A stretch of 64,000 bases of DNA from Blattamonas nauphoetae (Eukaryota; Preaxostyla; Oxymonadida), in NCBI GenBank assembly GCA_033064195.1, contig JARBJD010000021.1:372001-436000 (forward strand), in the 5' to 3' direction. The position numbers and the translations under genes are program-made. Within the stretch, counting starts at the first letter, position 1. The number at the start of each line of letters is the position of its first letter. Below are positions 46,342 through 57,465 of the stretch, one piece after another. The notes beneath the pieces were generated by a model that worked only from the letters and a program-made list of their open reading frames with translations, made no database searches and was not told the DNA's origin.

Positions 46342-47292
46342 TTAAAAGCGCAAAGTTTCCAGATCATCAGCCAGCCCTTCTTCGTTCAGTCCGCGCAGAA
46401 CCGCCTTCCACCTCTTCATCACAATCGGATTGGCATCTTGACATCGACGGGTGAAGGAGTGGAGGCCGTCCCGAAAAGCATATCTTGCTTGATCGTGTTC
46501 GATGGAGTGTAAGATTTGCGTGAATGTGGCACAAATCGGAAGAGAAAAGACAAAGCGAAGAGTCTGCTCGTGAAAGACACTCAGCTGAAGGAAAACGAGC
46601 AGTAAACTTTCCAAGCGGGACAGATCCAGTGTCGCAGCTTCGAGAGCGAGTCTGTTTTCACAGCACCAGGAGATGTACGGCCCAACAGGCTGCAACAGCT
46701 GATCAAAGACGATCTGGCGGATCGAGTCGATGGGGAGGTGTGAAACGCGTGGAAGACGCTGAATGGGCTCTGGAAGGCAGTCCCGAGCACATAACAATAT
46801 TGAACGAAGGAAATCGGCATGAGATTCTGGGATCATCATGTTCGCAATCCGTTCGATGGTTGGGGCCAACTGCGTGAAGAACCCAGTTCGGATAAATGCA
46901 AGATGTGATTCTCTTGGAATGTGGCTGAGGCAATGTCGAAGCAGTTGCAGTGAGAGAGCTTCGAGGGACTGGTGACCACTTGTCAGGAGTGTCAGCATCG
47001 CTTCACAAAAGCCGGCTGGACTGCGATTGGGGGTGGGAACGATCATTGAGAGAAGATGAGTCGCAGTAAAAGGTTTCTTCACGACTTCTATCAACTTTTG
47101 TATCACTGATTCAGCTTCGTGCATGGCGGTATCGTCCAGGATGTTTCCTTCTTTGATGGTTTGAACGACAGAAAGAAACAATGGAGATGCATCTGCAGGT
47201 GTGTCGATACGAAATGTTGGCGCAGGCAGTAGATGATGCGTTAGATTGAATTGATATAATGATTGAAATGTTTTATTAAAACTGTCAGACAT
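46342..47292 (-). CDS. Family 'b' helical protein, complete copy (b4)
   Basis: It is an intact 316-residue single-exon gene from ATG at 47292 to the stop after DDLETLRF. Family blocks in order: TLLTSGHQSLEALSLQLLRH, GFFTQLAPTIERIANMM, IDSIRQIVFDQLLQPVGPYI, FLQLSVFHEQTLRFVFSLPI and VMKRWKAVLRGLNEEGLADD. Leucine spacing suggests stacked helices (ARM-like), which is inference. From memory, this C-terminal signature is typical of a family expanded in Blattamonas. It is the 5'-most member of the minus-strand array and, with 57466-58554, the only intact b gene in the window. Confidence 0.7.
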   Translation of the reverse strand: MSDSFNKTFQSLYQFNLTHHLLPAPTFRIDTPADASPLFLSVVQTIKEGNILDDTAMHEAESVIQKLIEVVKKPFTATHLLSMIVPTPNRSPAGFCEAMLTLLTSGHQSLEALSLQLLRHCLSHIPRESHLAFIRTGFFTQLAPTIERIANMMIPESHADFLRSILLCARDCLPEPIQRLPRVSHLPIDSIRQIVFDQLLQPVGPYISWCCENRLALEAATLDLSRLESLLLVFLQLSVFHEQTLRFVFSLPICATFTQILHSIEHDQARYAFRDGLHSFTRRCQDANPIVMKRWKAVLRGLNEEGLADDLETLRF

Positions 47293-47476
47293 TGGAGACT
47301 CAAATCTCGATTGTGATCAGACCCATACACTTCTATTGAAGACTCGATCTCAGAACATCATCTCCATACCTCATGGAAATCGGAGGGTGAATACTAAATT
47401 TCAGAAAACAGAATCTGATCAAACCAAATCGATGAACGAAAGACACATAACAGTTTATTCCAATGAGGTGAATACA

Positions 47477-50400
47477 TCAACTCAACAAAGAAAGAATGGT
47501 CCGTCCACTGGAATGCCATTTCAGACGATCCTCCCTCCCCACCAGCCACCTCTTCATCCTCTCCATCAATCCTGTCATCGCCCTGCTCGTCCCGCTGTGT
47601 CTCTTCATCTCCTTTACACTCCTCTGCATAACGTAATTTCCGTATGTGTGTGTCGAGAGCGAGAAGAACGATGAACTCGACGACAGAAGGGAGTGGATCA
47701 GAAGGATGGTTGCACTGAAGGGCGTGATTGTGGTGATCAGGGAGTGAGGAGGAGGGTGGGAGTGTGGGTTCTGAGTGATGGAAGCGTGCTCGTCTCCCAG
47801 CAGGCATTCCCCACTTCCTTGAATGAAGGGGAAGCCATCGCTTTCCACAATCTGTCTTCTGATCGTGTCCAGAACTTGCCAGAAGTGGCCATCTTCGTCA
47901 AGCTCACCTATTTCTCGCTGTTTGTTGGTGTGAAGTTCGGCTGCTTGTTCCATCTGATCGCTCACACTCCCTTCTCTCTTCTCTCCCACACTCCGCATCT
48001 CCTCCTTCCGTCTCCACTCCAATCCCTTCGACACAACCTTCTCAATCACTGTTGATGAGAACTTCTGTTGGGCAAGGAAGGCGATGGAAGGAAGGAGAGA
48101 AAGATAGAATGAAGACTCACTCAACGCGAAGAGCGGGAAGAGCGACTGCACGAGAGAAGAGAAGTTGAGTGAGAAGTGGGGAAGTGGCCAGGATGTGCTT
48201 GGTGATGGGGGAAGGAGCGACGAGGAGAGGGAGGAGAGTGGAACGCCTGATTGCATCAAACGGAGGCCAGTTTGGACGACACGCTTGCCTCGTTCGATTC
48301 CGGACCAGTCGAGATCTGAGAGGGACGAAAAGGGAGATGAAGGGAGATGGGGAGAAAGGAGAACAAAAGAAGAAAAGCAGAAAAGAGAGAAGAAGACACG
48401 ACTCCCTCAAAACACAAACAACACAAGAGATCTCTCACTCTCTTCATACCGAGGACAAACAGATACACGTAATTAGCAAACTGGTCGACACAGAGCGTGG
48501 GAGACAACACAAGCAAGAGTGACAGGTATTGAACGAGAAGGAGAGCAGAAACAACAGTGTCGCGAGAGAGAGGGCAGAACACATCGTCTGAGAGAGGGGA
48601 TGTGGTGAAGTCTGAACAGATGACATTGGTTTGTGGAGTGTGATGTGTTTGGAGCCATTTCTCTTGTCTGGCCTCGTCCAGTCGTGTTTGTTTGAGAAAT
48701 TCAGCGTGGATTACTTCAACACATCGTTGGACAACACAACAGCCAAACTGATTCTGACAGAGTGACACGAACCAATCATGTTTTCCACCAGCAGAAGGAA
48801 TCTGAGAATGGGCATCAGGAACTGGAACGAGGAAGGGCAAGAAGGGGACGTTCAGAGAGAGGCACCAGTCGCCGACGCTGTCGATGAGATGGTTCTGCCC
48901 ATCTGGCGCCCGTTTAGGCGCTTCGGATCCTTTCTGAATCATCTTTTCTTTTTCAGAGCGAGGGCCGATTCCTTCAACGATCATTCCAAGCAAGACAGGA
49001 ACAACAAACGCGAAAGGAAAGGCTGACAACACGTTCTGAAGCACGTGAGAAGAATTGACTGTCGTGGAGAGATGGAAGAGAGGAGCAAGCAGTGAGTCAC
49101 CTGGTGTTTTCTTTTGGTTGTGTGGAGTGAGGGGAACAATCCCAACACACACCATCTCTGCTTCCTCACCTTTCCTTTCCTTCCTGTCGCTCAGAATGTG
49201 ATGGATGGAGAGCGGAAGAATGCGTGCCCAGAGCGCTCTGTCCAATTGGAACAAAAGTGTTGGTTGCTGCGCTTCACGATCGTGTTGATCCGAGCTCGAT
49301 GTGAAGAATGGAAGCGAGAAAGGCGACGAGAGATCGAAAAGCGAAGACACGATAATCGAAAAGCAGGATGCCAGCGAAAAATACACCGAATTTGTGATCA
49401 ATGTCGTTTTTCCGCCTTTTTTCGCTGTTTTGTTCTTTCCCACGCTTTCCGCTTTCTCTTCGCTGTCTTTTCTGTCCCTCCATTTCTCCATCTCCTCCTT
49501 CAGGCATCGAATGAGCGTCTGAACGCATCGTGTCCCGTGGTTGTTCGCGCAGAGCGAGAAAAACGAAGAATCGCTCCCAAATTGTTTAGTATTCTGGGTT
49601 GGTTGGTTGCGTTTGTTCTCCTTCCGCCGTGGCGGAACTGAGGTGTCGGGAGTGAGATTGAAGCACGGATTCGTCAGAAGAACTGTGAAAACAAGCAGCG
49701 GGTGTGAAATTGGGCTGGAATTGCGAAGAATCGCAACAGCACGTTTGAGTGTTAGAAAGTCGGCGTTTTCAGGTGATTGGATGGAAATATTCTTATTTTG
49801 AGGGATTTTTACTTCGTTAATTCGTGTTTGGAGTGAATTGAGGACAATCTCCACCCAAGATGACCAATCACTTTTGTCGCGTTCGTCGCCGATTCGTTGG
49901 ACGACTCGCTGGAACAAATAATTGCCATATTGATCCAGAGGAAGGAACGTCTTCCCTTGTGACGCTGGTGATGGCAAGAGAAGCGGAAGGAGAGAGACGG
50001 TGAGAGAGAGGAGAAGCGAATCATTCGGGATGGGTGGTTGTGGCTGAATTGGCTGGGCAACTTGGATTGTGGAGAAATGTGATGGGGAGAACACGGGAGA
50101 TGAAGGAAGGAGAAATGATCTCATGTTTTGTGAAGGCGGATGTGGATGTTTTTCCCATTTTGTGAAATGTAGTGACGCTGTTCGGTGTTTGTGTTGTGTG
50201 GAGTCATTCTGAGTGAGCGGAAATTCGATTTCGAGCTGTTTTTGGAGATAGAGCGAGCCGCGTTGGTCGAGAGCGAAGGAGGAGAGGCTGAGAGAGTGGT
50301 GGATGGGACGATATGAGGAAATGAACAAAAGAGGAGATAAACAAGATAAGGTATCAAAAATAGCGAAGATAAAAGAAAAAATGGGATTTTCTCAAAAATT

Positions 50401-52729
50401 GTTGATTAATCACTCCAAGCACACCTTTCTTCGGATGAGGCAAGGATCGAGAGAGTCTTCGCCAGAGGCATCGAAAACAACGATGAAAATCGCTTATCCA
50501 CCCCCACATCAGCCCTCCCGTCGCCCACAGGCACTATTGGGGGCTGAATCATCATTTGAGGGTTTCGTGGGTTGGATCGGGCTTTTCCGTTTCGAGGTTG
50601 TTGTGTAGCAGGAACAGAAGGAGAAAATTCCGAATACAGTTTGATATCGAAGGGAAGTGCTTGCGAGACCTGTGGCGTCGTTTGAGGGAATGTGATGGAA
50701 ACGGGAGTGAAAACTCCTGAGTGAGGTTTTTCTTTATGGGAAGGAGGAGGGGGAGGGATTGGAAGGGAGTTTTGTTGAGCTACAAAGACAAGTTGGCGAG
50801 CGTGAACTGAATTGAAGAGTTGGGGAGATGAGTGTTGTTGGGTGTTTGTTTGTTGGGATTGGTTTGTGTATGGAACGTTTTTATTCACGAAAGTCTGAAA
50901 AGAAGGGGAAGATTGTCCATTTTGGGACTTTTGAACGAGAAAAGCGAGAGAAATGAAGTTGATAAATGAGAAAAAGACATTTGAGCCGAATCGATCAAAA
51001 CGATGCAATCATTTTCATGAAAAGAACAAAAAATGCTTGAATTAATGTCATTCACTCCCATACCAAAGATAGTCCTTTCAAAGAAGTTGAAACTGAAGAC
51101 GATCCAGAAGATTTATTAAGACTCGTGGTTGGCGGTGTCTTATTGGAGTGAAAAGGGTGATATACAAGAGATGACGACGAATGATGAGTCTGGAGTCTGT
51201 GAGGGGATTTTCTGGAAGAAATGAGGGTGAAATTAGGAATAGTTGAGAAAAGTGAGAAAAAGGAGGAATCAGCGAACAAGAAGAATAATACGATCCACAA
51301 TAAGAGAAAATGATGGATCAAGATGAACATACGGAAAAGAAACGTGGTTCTGTGTAAAATTAAAAGGTTGGGCTGTCAGATTCTGAGGTGAGTTGAGTAA
51401 GAGTGGGGGAGAAAACAAAGGAGAGTCTTTTTCAGCTGGTAATGTCTGTGTTTGATTTTGAAGTAGTGAGGAAAAGCGGGGCGCATCCTGACTGATTGGG
51501 TGAGAGATCGACAGAGAGGTAGTCGACGATGTGTGTGAAGTCTGTGGAGGCGTCCAATTTGTGGTGTGGGCAGGTTGGTGAGGGTGAAATCTGGGGTTAT
51601 CTACGTGGCCTGAGGGAAAGAGTGGTGGATATTCAAAAGGAGGATGAGAAAATGAGAAAAAAAAGGGGTGAATTTTACTGGTCAATCATTTCGAAAATAA
51701 GGAAAACAAGCAAGAATAGTCTTCCAAACTCGTATCTGATCCCGGGAGCGGGAAACTCACTCCAGGATTTGTCACAGATTGCTCTGTTTGGATCAACGAT
51801 GAATGGTGGCGATGAAGGGCCGTCTGTGGTTGTTCAGTTGGTGTCTCCAATCTCACGTTTGATGTTCCCGGAGGCTGCTGGATGTGTAGAGCGGTGGGTG
51901 GGGCTTCTAAGTCCGTACTGTCGGAAGGGACCTCGATCGAAAGATTGACGAACTGAGATTTGTATCCTGGCTGAGAAAGGCCTGGGAATGAGGATCCAAG
52001 GGAATAATCATCTTTATCTCGAAGTTGATGCCGTGCACTGAGAGGGGCATACGCATCTGGAAACAAATTGGGGGTATTCGGAGAACTTCCAAATCTGGAA
52101 AGAGGGAACGACAGATCGGAAGGTGTGAGGGGAAGTGGGAGGTCGTGAGTGTGGTGTGAGTGGGAGAGGATTTCTGAGATGTCGGTAGTAAATGACATGT
52201 TATCTAAATCGGAGAAGGATCGAGATGAGAGTTGCTGTTCCACGATCATGGGTAGTGATGTCTGTGATTCCCCTGTGTTTGAAAAATGGCCAAATAGATT
52301 GTGAAATGAATCTGGTGTTTGTTGAGGAAGGAATGAGGATGATAGATGGGTGGGAGTGGGAGGAAGTGACAAAGTGGGACCGAACGATTGTTGACGGCTG
52401 ATCGGTCCAATTGGAGAGAGGGGAGCCGAACGAGGTCTAATATACGATCGGTCGAGCTCAGGTAGCGACGGAACTTGGAGCATCATCTGCTCCAACGGGA
52501 AGTATGCTGGGATGTTAATGTCGTCACCCAAAGATGGAGTTTTGGGAAAGATAAACGAGTCATCAAGGAAACTACTCGATCCGATCATCTGAAGCTCTTC
52601 AAATGGACCATTGACCGTTGAGCTTCGGAGGCCAGGCGCCTGTTCCTGTTCTGACATTGTCGGATAGTGGTTGGATCGTGTTCGGCTCTGGCGGCTATTG
52701 TCGTCAAGCTTTCCGAAAGAAGACCTCAT
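47477..52729 (-). CDS. Pumilio-family (PUF) RNA-binding protein
   Basis: A roughly 1,500-residue gene with a long Ser/Pro/Gln-rich N-terminal half and eight C-terminal PUF repeats spread over 50,290-47,600. Repeat cores: LDQRGSLYLQKQLE, LDQYGNYLFQRVV, NHGTRCVQTLI, NSSHVLQNVLSAF, NQFGCCVVQRCVEV, DQFANYVYLFVLDLD, KFSSTVIEKVV and YGNYVMQRSVKEM. PUF proteins bind 3'-UTR elements of mRNAs and repress or destabilise them in the cytoplasm. Some cores rely on splicing I inferred: GTATGA...CAG joins VLDLD, and GTGAGT...CAACAG joins FALKFSSTV. Exon 1 is 52729-51761 (ATG at 52729). At least six introns are present. Long charged or Ser-rich loops separate several repeats, making the domain much longer than the usual about 350 residues. 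It is transcribed divergently from the RRM gene. Confidence 0.8.
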
Positions 52730-52902
52730 TTTAAACAAAGGAGTTTTTTAGACGCAGAGGTAAACAATCACGTTTTGCGAAGTAGCTCTTCATTCTTATT
52801 TTGGTTCGATCATACATCCACTCTTGTTTATTTCCTACCGCTACTTGTTTGAAACGGTTTATGGATTTGTAGACTCATCAAAAGCATTAACAAAGAGATA
52901 AT
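52730..52902. promoter_or_regulatory. Divergent promoter region, PUF and RRM genes
   Basis: Only 173 bp separate the two start codons, so both 5' UTRs and promoters lie here. It is more AT-rich than the flanking exons. No single core element can be named with confidence. Confidence 0.6.
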
Positions 52903-55001
52903 ATGAGTAACAAGGCCATCGATCCTTTGAATGTTTTCGTTTCACTGCTCCCTCTCAACTTTCCCGACTCTGAACTCTACAATTTATTCTCAAAATGTGG
53001 AACCGTGGAATCGGCTCATGTGATGGTATGTTCTTTCCATTCTCCTCATGGATATCTCCCTTTCGTGGGGCATCTATTCATATTCAGATCAACGCGAAAA
53101 CTGGTGTACGTCAAAGATACGGGTTTGTTAAATTCAAGACTGCCGAAGATGCCTCACGTGCAATTGCTCAGCTTGATGGATTTCGAGTTGAAAACGATGA
53201 ATTAGTTGTTCGTCACGCGAATACAATGAAGGAACGGGTTTGTTTTCATCTTGATCTTTCGTCTGAACCATAAACAATCCCTTATTCGTTGCCTCTTGCT
53301 TTATTCATCTCCCTATATTCTTCATTCTCATTCCAGGCAACATATCCTCCCATCAAGACTATTCGTGTGGTTGGAATCAACCAGGCTTCAGGAGAAGGTT
53401 TTTTCTCTCTTTTTCTTCATCTATTCGTCTATTGCCTCCTGTTCAGTCCCTCTCACTAATCTTTTCTCTAAATTCGGGAAAGTGGTCCAGATCAGGATCC
53501 TCCCTGATTACACAGCAAAACCACCAGCTGCGAAACTCGCCTATCTCCGATTTGCCACCATTGCGGCGTCAAAAGCGGCCGTGTCACATTTTAGCAATGG
53601 GCAACAAACAGAATGCGGCAATCTTACTGTTGAATTCGCCAAAACTGATCTTCATGAAAAAACTGAAGACGGAGAGCAAAACGACAAAGAAACGAAAGAT
53701 ACGGGGCATCCACAATTGGAACTTGCCCAAATTTCGGTCCCTCTCCCCCAGAGAACCGACTTTAGCCAATACAAAGCGATTTCGCCGATCGTCAGCCCAA
53801 AAGGTGTTTCTCCATCAAGCCAGTCTGAGCCAAAGTTTATCCGACTTACAACATCAACACAAGCCCAAAATTCCGTTGTTTCGTCCCCAATCTTTATATC
53901 CCCGCCTTCACAGCCCACTTCCACGAACTCACAGCCTCACACACCTGTTGTTCCTGCTTCCCAGAACTTATTTTCAAACATCACTTTTTCCACAATTGAT
54001 ACTTCTTTTCCTCTCATCATTGATTCCACCGATGCAGCTAAAGAGTCTCCACTGAACCTCATTCGAATCAATCCTGAATCATCCCTGGTTGGGGCGACGG
54101 AGAATTCAGACAAAATGATATCACAGCAGTTAGTGGCAAGGACAGGTCTGGGCAAAAGGGTTATTGTTGCGAAATCTACTTTCTTTTATTGATCAATTTT
54201 TCAATCCATAATCTCGTTTTTCTTCCCTCTCAGCTCCTCGTAAGCTTCATCTTCGCCAATCCCGTGTCAACTCCCCACCCGAACCCAATTTCATTCAAAC
54301 CAACACTTCCTCACCTGATGTTTCATCATTTTCTGAGTCGTCGTTTCTCTCTTCATTCCCACCGTCTGGTTCTCTGTCGTCGACGTTGGGAGCTGGGACA
54401 CTTCTTGACAAGGGAGTGAACAGTGTGAACTGTCTGCTTTTTTCACGATCACATTGATCCTCCCACTTTTCTCTTTTTCTCCACTATCATCCACATTCAT
54501 CCATTTCTTTCATTCCCCTCTCCTCCAGCAATGCATCTGACCTACCCATCATCATCAAAACCAGTCCCAACATCCTTTTTTTCACCATCCGCCGCTGTCT
54601 CGTCCTTCATCCCCTCTCTTCCCTCCTCCTCCCTCAACCCCTCCCAAACCTCAATTTCGTCATCTTCCGATTATTCCGTGTTTAACGAACCAGAATCCAC
54701 GCAGTTTTCGCTTTATCAGCACTCTCTCCTGGACACTCATCCTTTGTCGTTTTCCGCCTCCCCTTATTCACCAGAGCAAAAACACTCCGCGCTGACCCCT
54801 TCGGTCACAGGCCAGTCTTTCCCATCCTCACCATTATCTATTTTTGCCTCACCGCTCTCACCGACCACACAATTCGACCCTTTCCCACCTCCCTTCCCAG
54901 ATTTTCAAGCTACTCGGCCCAAACGGCAGAAGAAACATGATGTGCCGGAATTTTTTAAGACGGAGTTGACTGATAATGAATTAAGGACAACGTATCCGTG
55001 A
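52903..55001 (+). CDS. Two-RRM RNA-binding protein with Ser/Pro-rich C-terminus
   Basis: Six exons give one 564-residue frame: 52903-53025, 53088-53237, 53337-53397, 53447-54145, 54234-54422 and 54529-55001. All five introns are GT-AG, 49-106 nt. RRM1 (residues about 9-90) has LNVFVSLLPLNFPDSELYNL (RNP2 side) and the canonical RNP1 RYGFVKFKT. RRM2 (about 95-190) has IRVVGINQASGEVPL, LFSKFGKVVQIRILPD and LAYLRFAT. The rest is low-complexity Ser/Pro/Thr-rich sequence ending in a basic KRQKKHDVPEFFKTEL tail. Tandem RRMs bind single-stranded RNA; the layout recalls ELAV- or Mei2-type regulators, but no orthology is claimed. The 54145 donor was chosen because only it keeps the frame into RKLHLRQSRVNSPPEPN. 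Confidence 0.8.
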
Positions 55002-55117
55002 TCAGAGGCAAATGGTTGTATATTTTGTATTTTCGTTGTTTCTGTTATATTTCTCCATTTTTATCGGATTTCGAGAATTCATTCGATTTCTATTTCTTTC
55101 TGTTGTGAAAAAACCAC

Positions 55118-55123
55118 AATAAA
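55118..55123 (+). terminator. Probable polyadenylation signal AATAAA
   Basis: It lies 117 bp after the RRM gene stop and 44 bp before the next start codon, the expected place for 3' end formation of the RRM mRNA. Confidence 0.45.
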
Positions 55124-55166
55124 AACTCAGCCATCACTCTCGACTATAGTCGAACTAGTATTGCAA

Positions 55167-55635
55167 ATGTCGGAAAATTCTGATATTAGACACCGTAATC
55201 GAAAGATTTCTCCTCCACCAGACGCAGAAGTTGTTCCGTCAAGCAAAGAAACTCAACAAACATTACATTCCTCCAACTTCCCAACAAAATCTCCGTTCAC
55301 ATTCGGAACCAAACTTTTCATCTTTTTTGGATCATTTTCCATCTTGTTGATTGCATCTCATTTCGGAAACAACCGATACAAGGCGATCTCACACACCAAA
55401 AGAGAGCAAGCTCTAAAAGTGTTTGGATATGACAAAAATGATGTCCGCGACGATTTGGACGACAGGTACCATCGTATGAAGCAAGAAATGTATGCTTATT
55501 TCTGTTGATCTTCTCATATACGACCTGCTGAATTCAACTTTCAGAAACGATGACAAATCTCTTACGGAACGGGGTATTGAAGAAAAAGTTTGGATACTCC
55601 ATCAACACTACAAAATACTCAAGATCATGGAATGA
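55167..55635 (+). CDS. Small single-pass membrane protein
   Basis: Two exons (55167-55489 and 55545-55635; 55-nt GT-AG intron) give 137 residues. There is a hydrophilic N-terminus (MSENSDIRHRNRKISPPPDA), one TM helix (LFIFFGSFSILLIASHFG), and a charged helical tail with RYHRMKQE and EEKVWILHQHYKILKIME. With no signal peptide and a basic N-terminus, it looks tail- or signal-anchored in an internal membrane; that is inference. I recognise no family. The splice restores a frame that otherwise stops at once, which supports a real gene. Confidence 0.65.
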
Positions 55636-55817
55636 AACTATCCGTTTACAGGTTCTATAATGTGCACTTTCGAACAGCCAAATTCGGCTGTACAAATGCT
55701 TTATTCATTTCATCACGCGACTTTTAGCCATTGACCTGCGATTTGAACCTTTCTGGAATGTATAGCTTCACCAAATTGATTTCATCTCCAGAGAGATTCG
55801 ACTTTGAGGGTTGATCG

Positions 55818-57326
55818 ATGGAAGAACCCCTCCTTTCATCTGTCGAAACCGACAGTACTGTCATCACCGGAGATGATGAGCTTGATGCAATTGGTTTTCC
55901 AATTTTCACCTTATTCTTACTTCGTTATCTCTCAGTTCAAGAAGAAAATGAACAGGAACGATTTCTCAAAATAGATAGGAATGGTCCTTATAAATTACTA
56001 CTCCCTCTGTGTGCAATGCATCATTTTCTCCGTGAGCAACATCTCATCCTTCATAAACGGCCGTTCCAAAAGGAAGAACGCGCGATCACCACAGCAATTG
56101 ATGACATTTGTATTCAGTACGGAGGACATATGGAATCGCTCGTATGCTTTCATTTTAACTTCACCATGTCTGATCTGGTCTCTCTGACACTCCTGTTCGA
56201 TGTTCACGTCTTTCACCTTTTTTGCTTTTGACAGACTGGATTGGAAGCTTGGGGATTGCTGTCAGTCTTTCCACTGATGAATGTGACCGCGCTGAGCCAT
56301 CCGACCCACGGCCGTTTCAAAAGTTTGCTTGCTTCTCCATCTAACTCGCCTCTCGAATATCTGTTGATCAAACCTCTTTGCAGCCTATCTGGACTCGTTA
56401 GCAGATATTATGACGGTGATCAGTCTCTGCGAGAACATCTGCGAGTCAGTGGAGATGGACGACCCAGACACAGGCTTCACCACTCCCAACCTCCGCTCCA
56501 TCGGACACCAGCTGGCCTTGCTTTATGTACGCACTTGGCTTCCCTTTTTCGTGATTGTTGTGTTCCCTTTCGCTCTCTTTTGTTGTCTCTATCTTTTTCA
56601 TTTTCTGTCGCTTCTTCTCTTCTCAACCGACAGCACGCCCTGAAACGAATGGCACCGTATTTCTGCGAGGAACTCCAAGGGCATTTCAGCGCAGTGAAGG
56701 CAGTGTGGGAGAGCAACTTTCTTGCTGTGGAAGAGAAAGAATGGTGTGTCATTGAATTGGACTCGTTTTCTCGTTCACATGACCTCTTCTCGTTTTACGA
56801 TCACTCTTTTCTCCTCCCCATTCACTCCTTCGTTTTTCTCTGCTTTTTATTCAGGTTGCTCCAATTCTGTTCGCGTGTGTTGGAATCCGTGTTCATGATG
56901 ATGCAACCGACTCTCTCTCCGCCGCGCACGACTCGGCCCACAGTGACCATTCACCCCGACCCTCCTTCCTCAGCCGGCATCGCTCCGCCAAGCGCTGCGA
57001 ACTCCGCCAACCCATCCCCCCTTTCTTCCTCCCACCACCCGCATTACCCGAAACCCCCTCCCCCTCTCCTCCCCGATGAGGCTGGGAATCAGACAGGCGT
57101 GAGTGCGCTTCTTCTGCCGTGGGAAGGGCAGGAAGTGGACCCTCGAGGCTCAGTGACATTTGCGAAAGAACTAGCGGGCCACCCGGTGAATATTGTGGGC
57201 ACACAGAGGAGAGAGAACGCCCCTCTGCGTGTGGCGGAAGCCTGTCATTTCAACAACCCTTTTGACTATCTTCTGAACGGCGTGAAGTTTTCGTACAACG
57301 CTGTCCAGACAGGCAAGAGGCAGTGA
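55818..57326 (+). CDS. Gene 'a': 378-residue protein, unknown function
   Basis: Five exons, 55818-56141, 56235-56322, 56384-56526, 56634-56743 and 56855-57326, join in one frame (introns 61-111 nt, GT-AG). The N-terminal 240 residues look helical (FLLRYLSVQEENEQERFLKI, YLDSLADIMTVISLCENICE, ALKRMAPYFCEELQGHFSAV). A proline-rich linker follows (HHPHYPKPPPPLLPDE) and then a compact C-terminal segment (VAEACHFNNPFDYLLNGVKF). No TM or signal peptide. I cannot name the family. It is the start of the right duplication arm: the arm's similarity begins at the very end of exon 4 (about 56738), so only exon 5 has a copy at 11.7-12.3 kb. Intact as read. Confidence 0.7.
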
Positions 57327-57465
57327 CTTTCTTTTTTATTATTTTGGTTTCTGTTTGCAAGCATCAGCATGTCCTGGTTATCTATGTCGAATTGTGTATC
57401 TGAGGTAACTTTGTTCGGACGAGTGCAATATGTGGGTTTGATCCTTTTCTTTGAAACAGTCTCCG

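Larger units (their letters stand above)
12598..47292 (-). repeat. Tandem array of b-c-d gene modules
   Basis: Five d genes (G1-G5) and one half copy, each about 4.6-5.8 kb, head to tail on the minus strand, with b and c remnants before G2, G4 and G5. G1, G3 and G5 have the long exon 5 and G2 and G4 the short one. Exon-intron positions are shared across copies. The sequence upstream of G2, G4 and G5 is one type (contains TCCTTCAAAATGTCTTAAAG on the plus strand), and that before G1 and G3 another. Confidence 0.85.

Noticed and set aside
12598-47292. The d array as a virus-derived or Polinton-like block
   Set aside because: No capsid, packaging ATPase, integrase, polymerase or long terminal repeats were seen. 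The genes are intron-rich with host-type codon use, so they are host genes.
47477-48055. Plus-strand frames opposite the PUF gene and d genes (some over 100 codons)
   Set aside because: They are shadows of minus-strand coding exons, with low-complexity or arginine-rich content and no conservation of their own.
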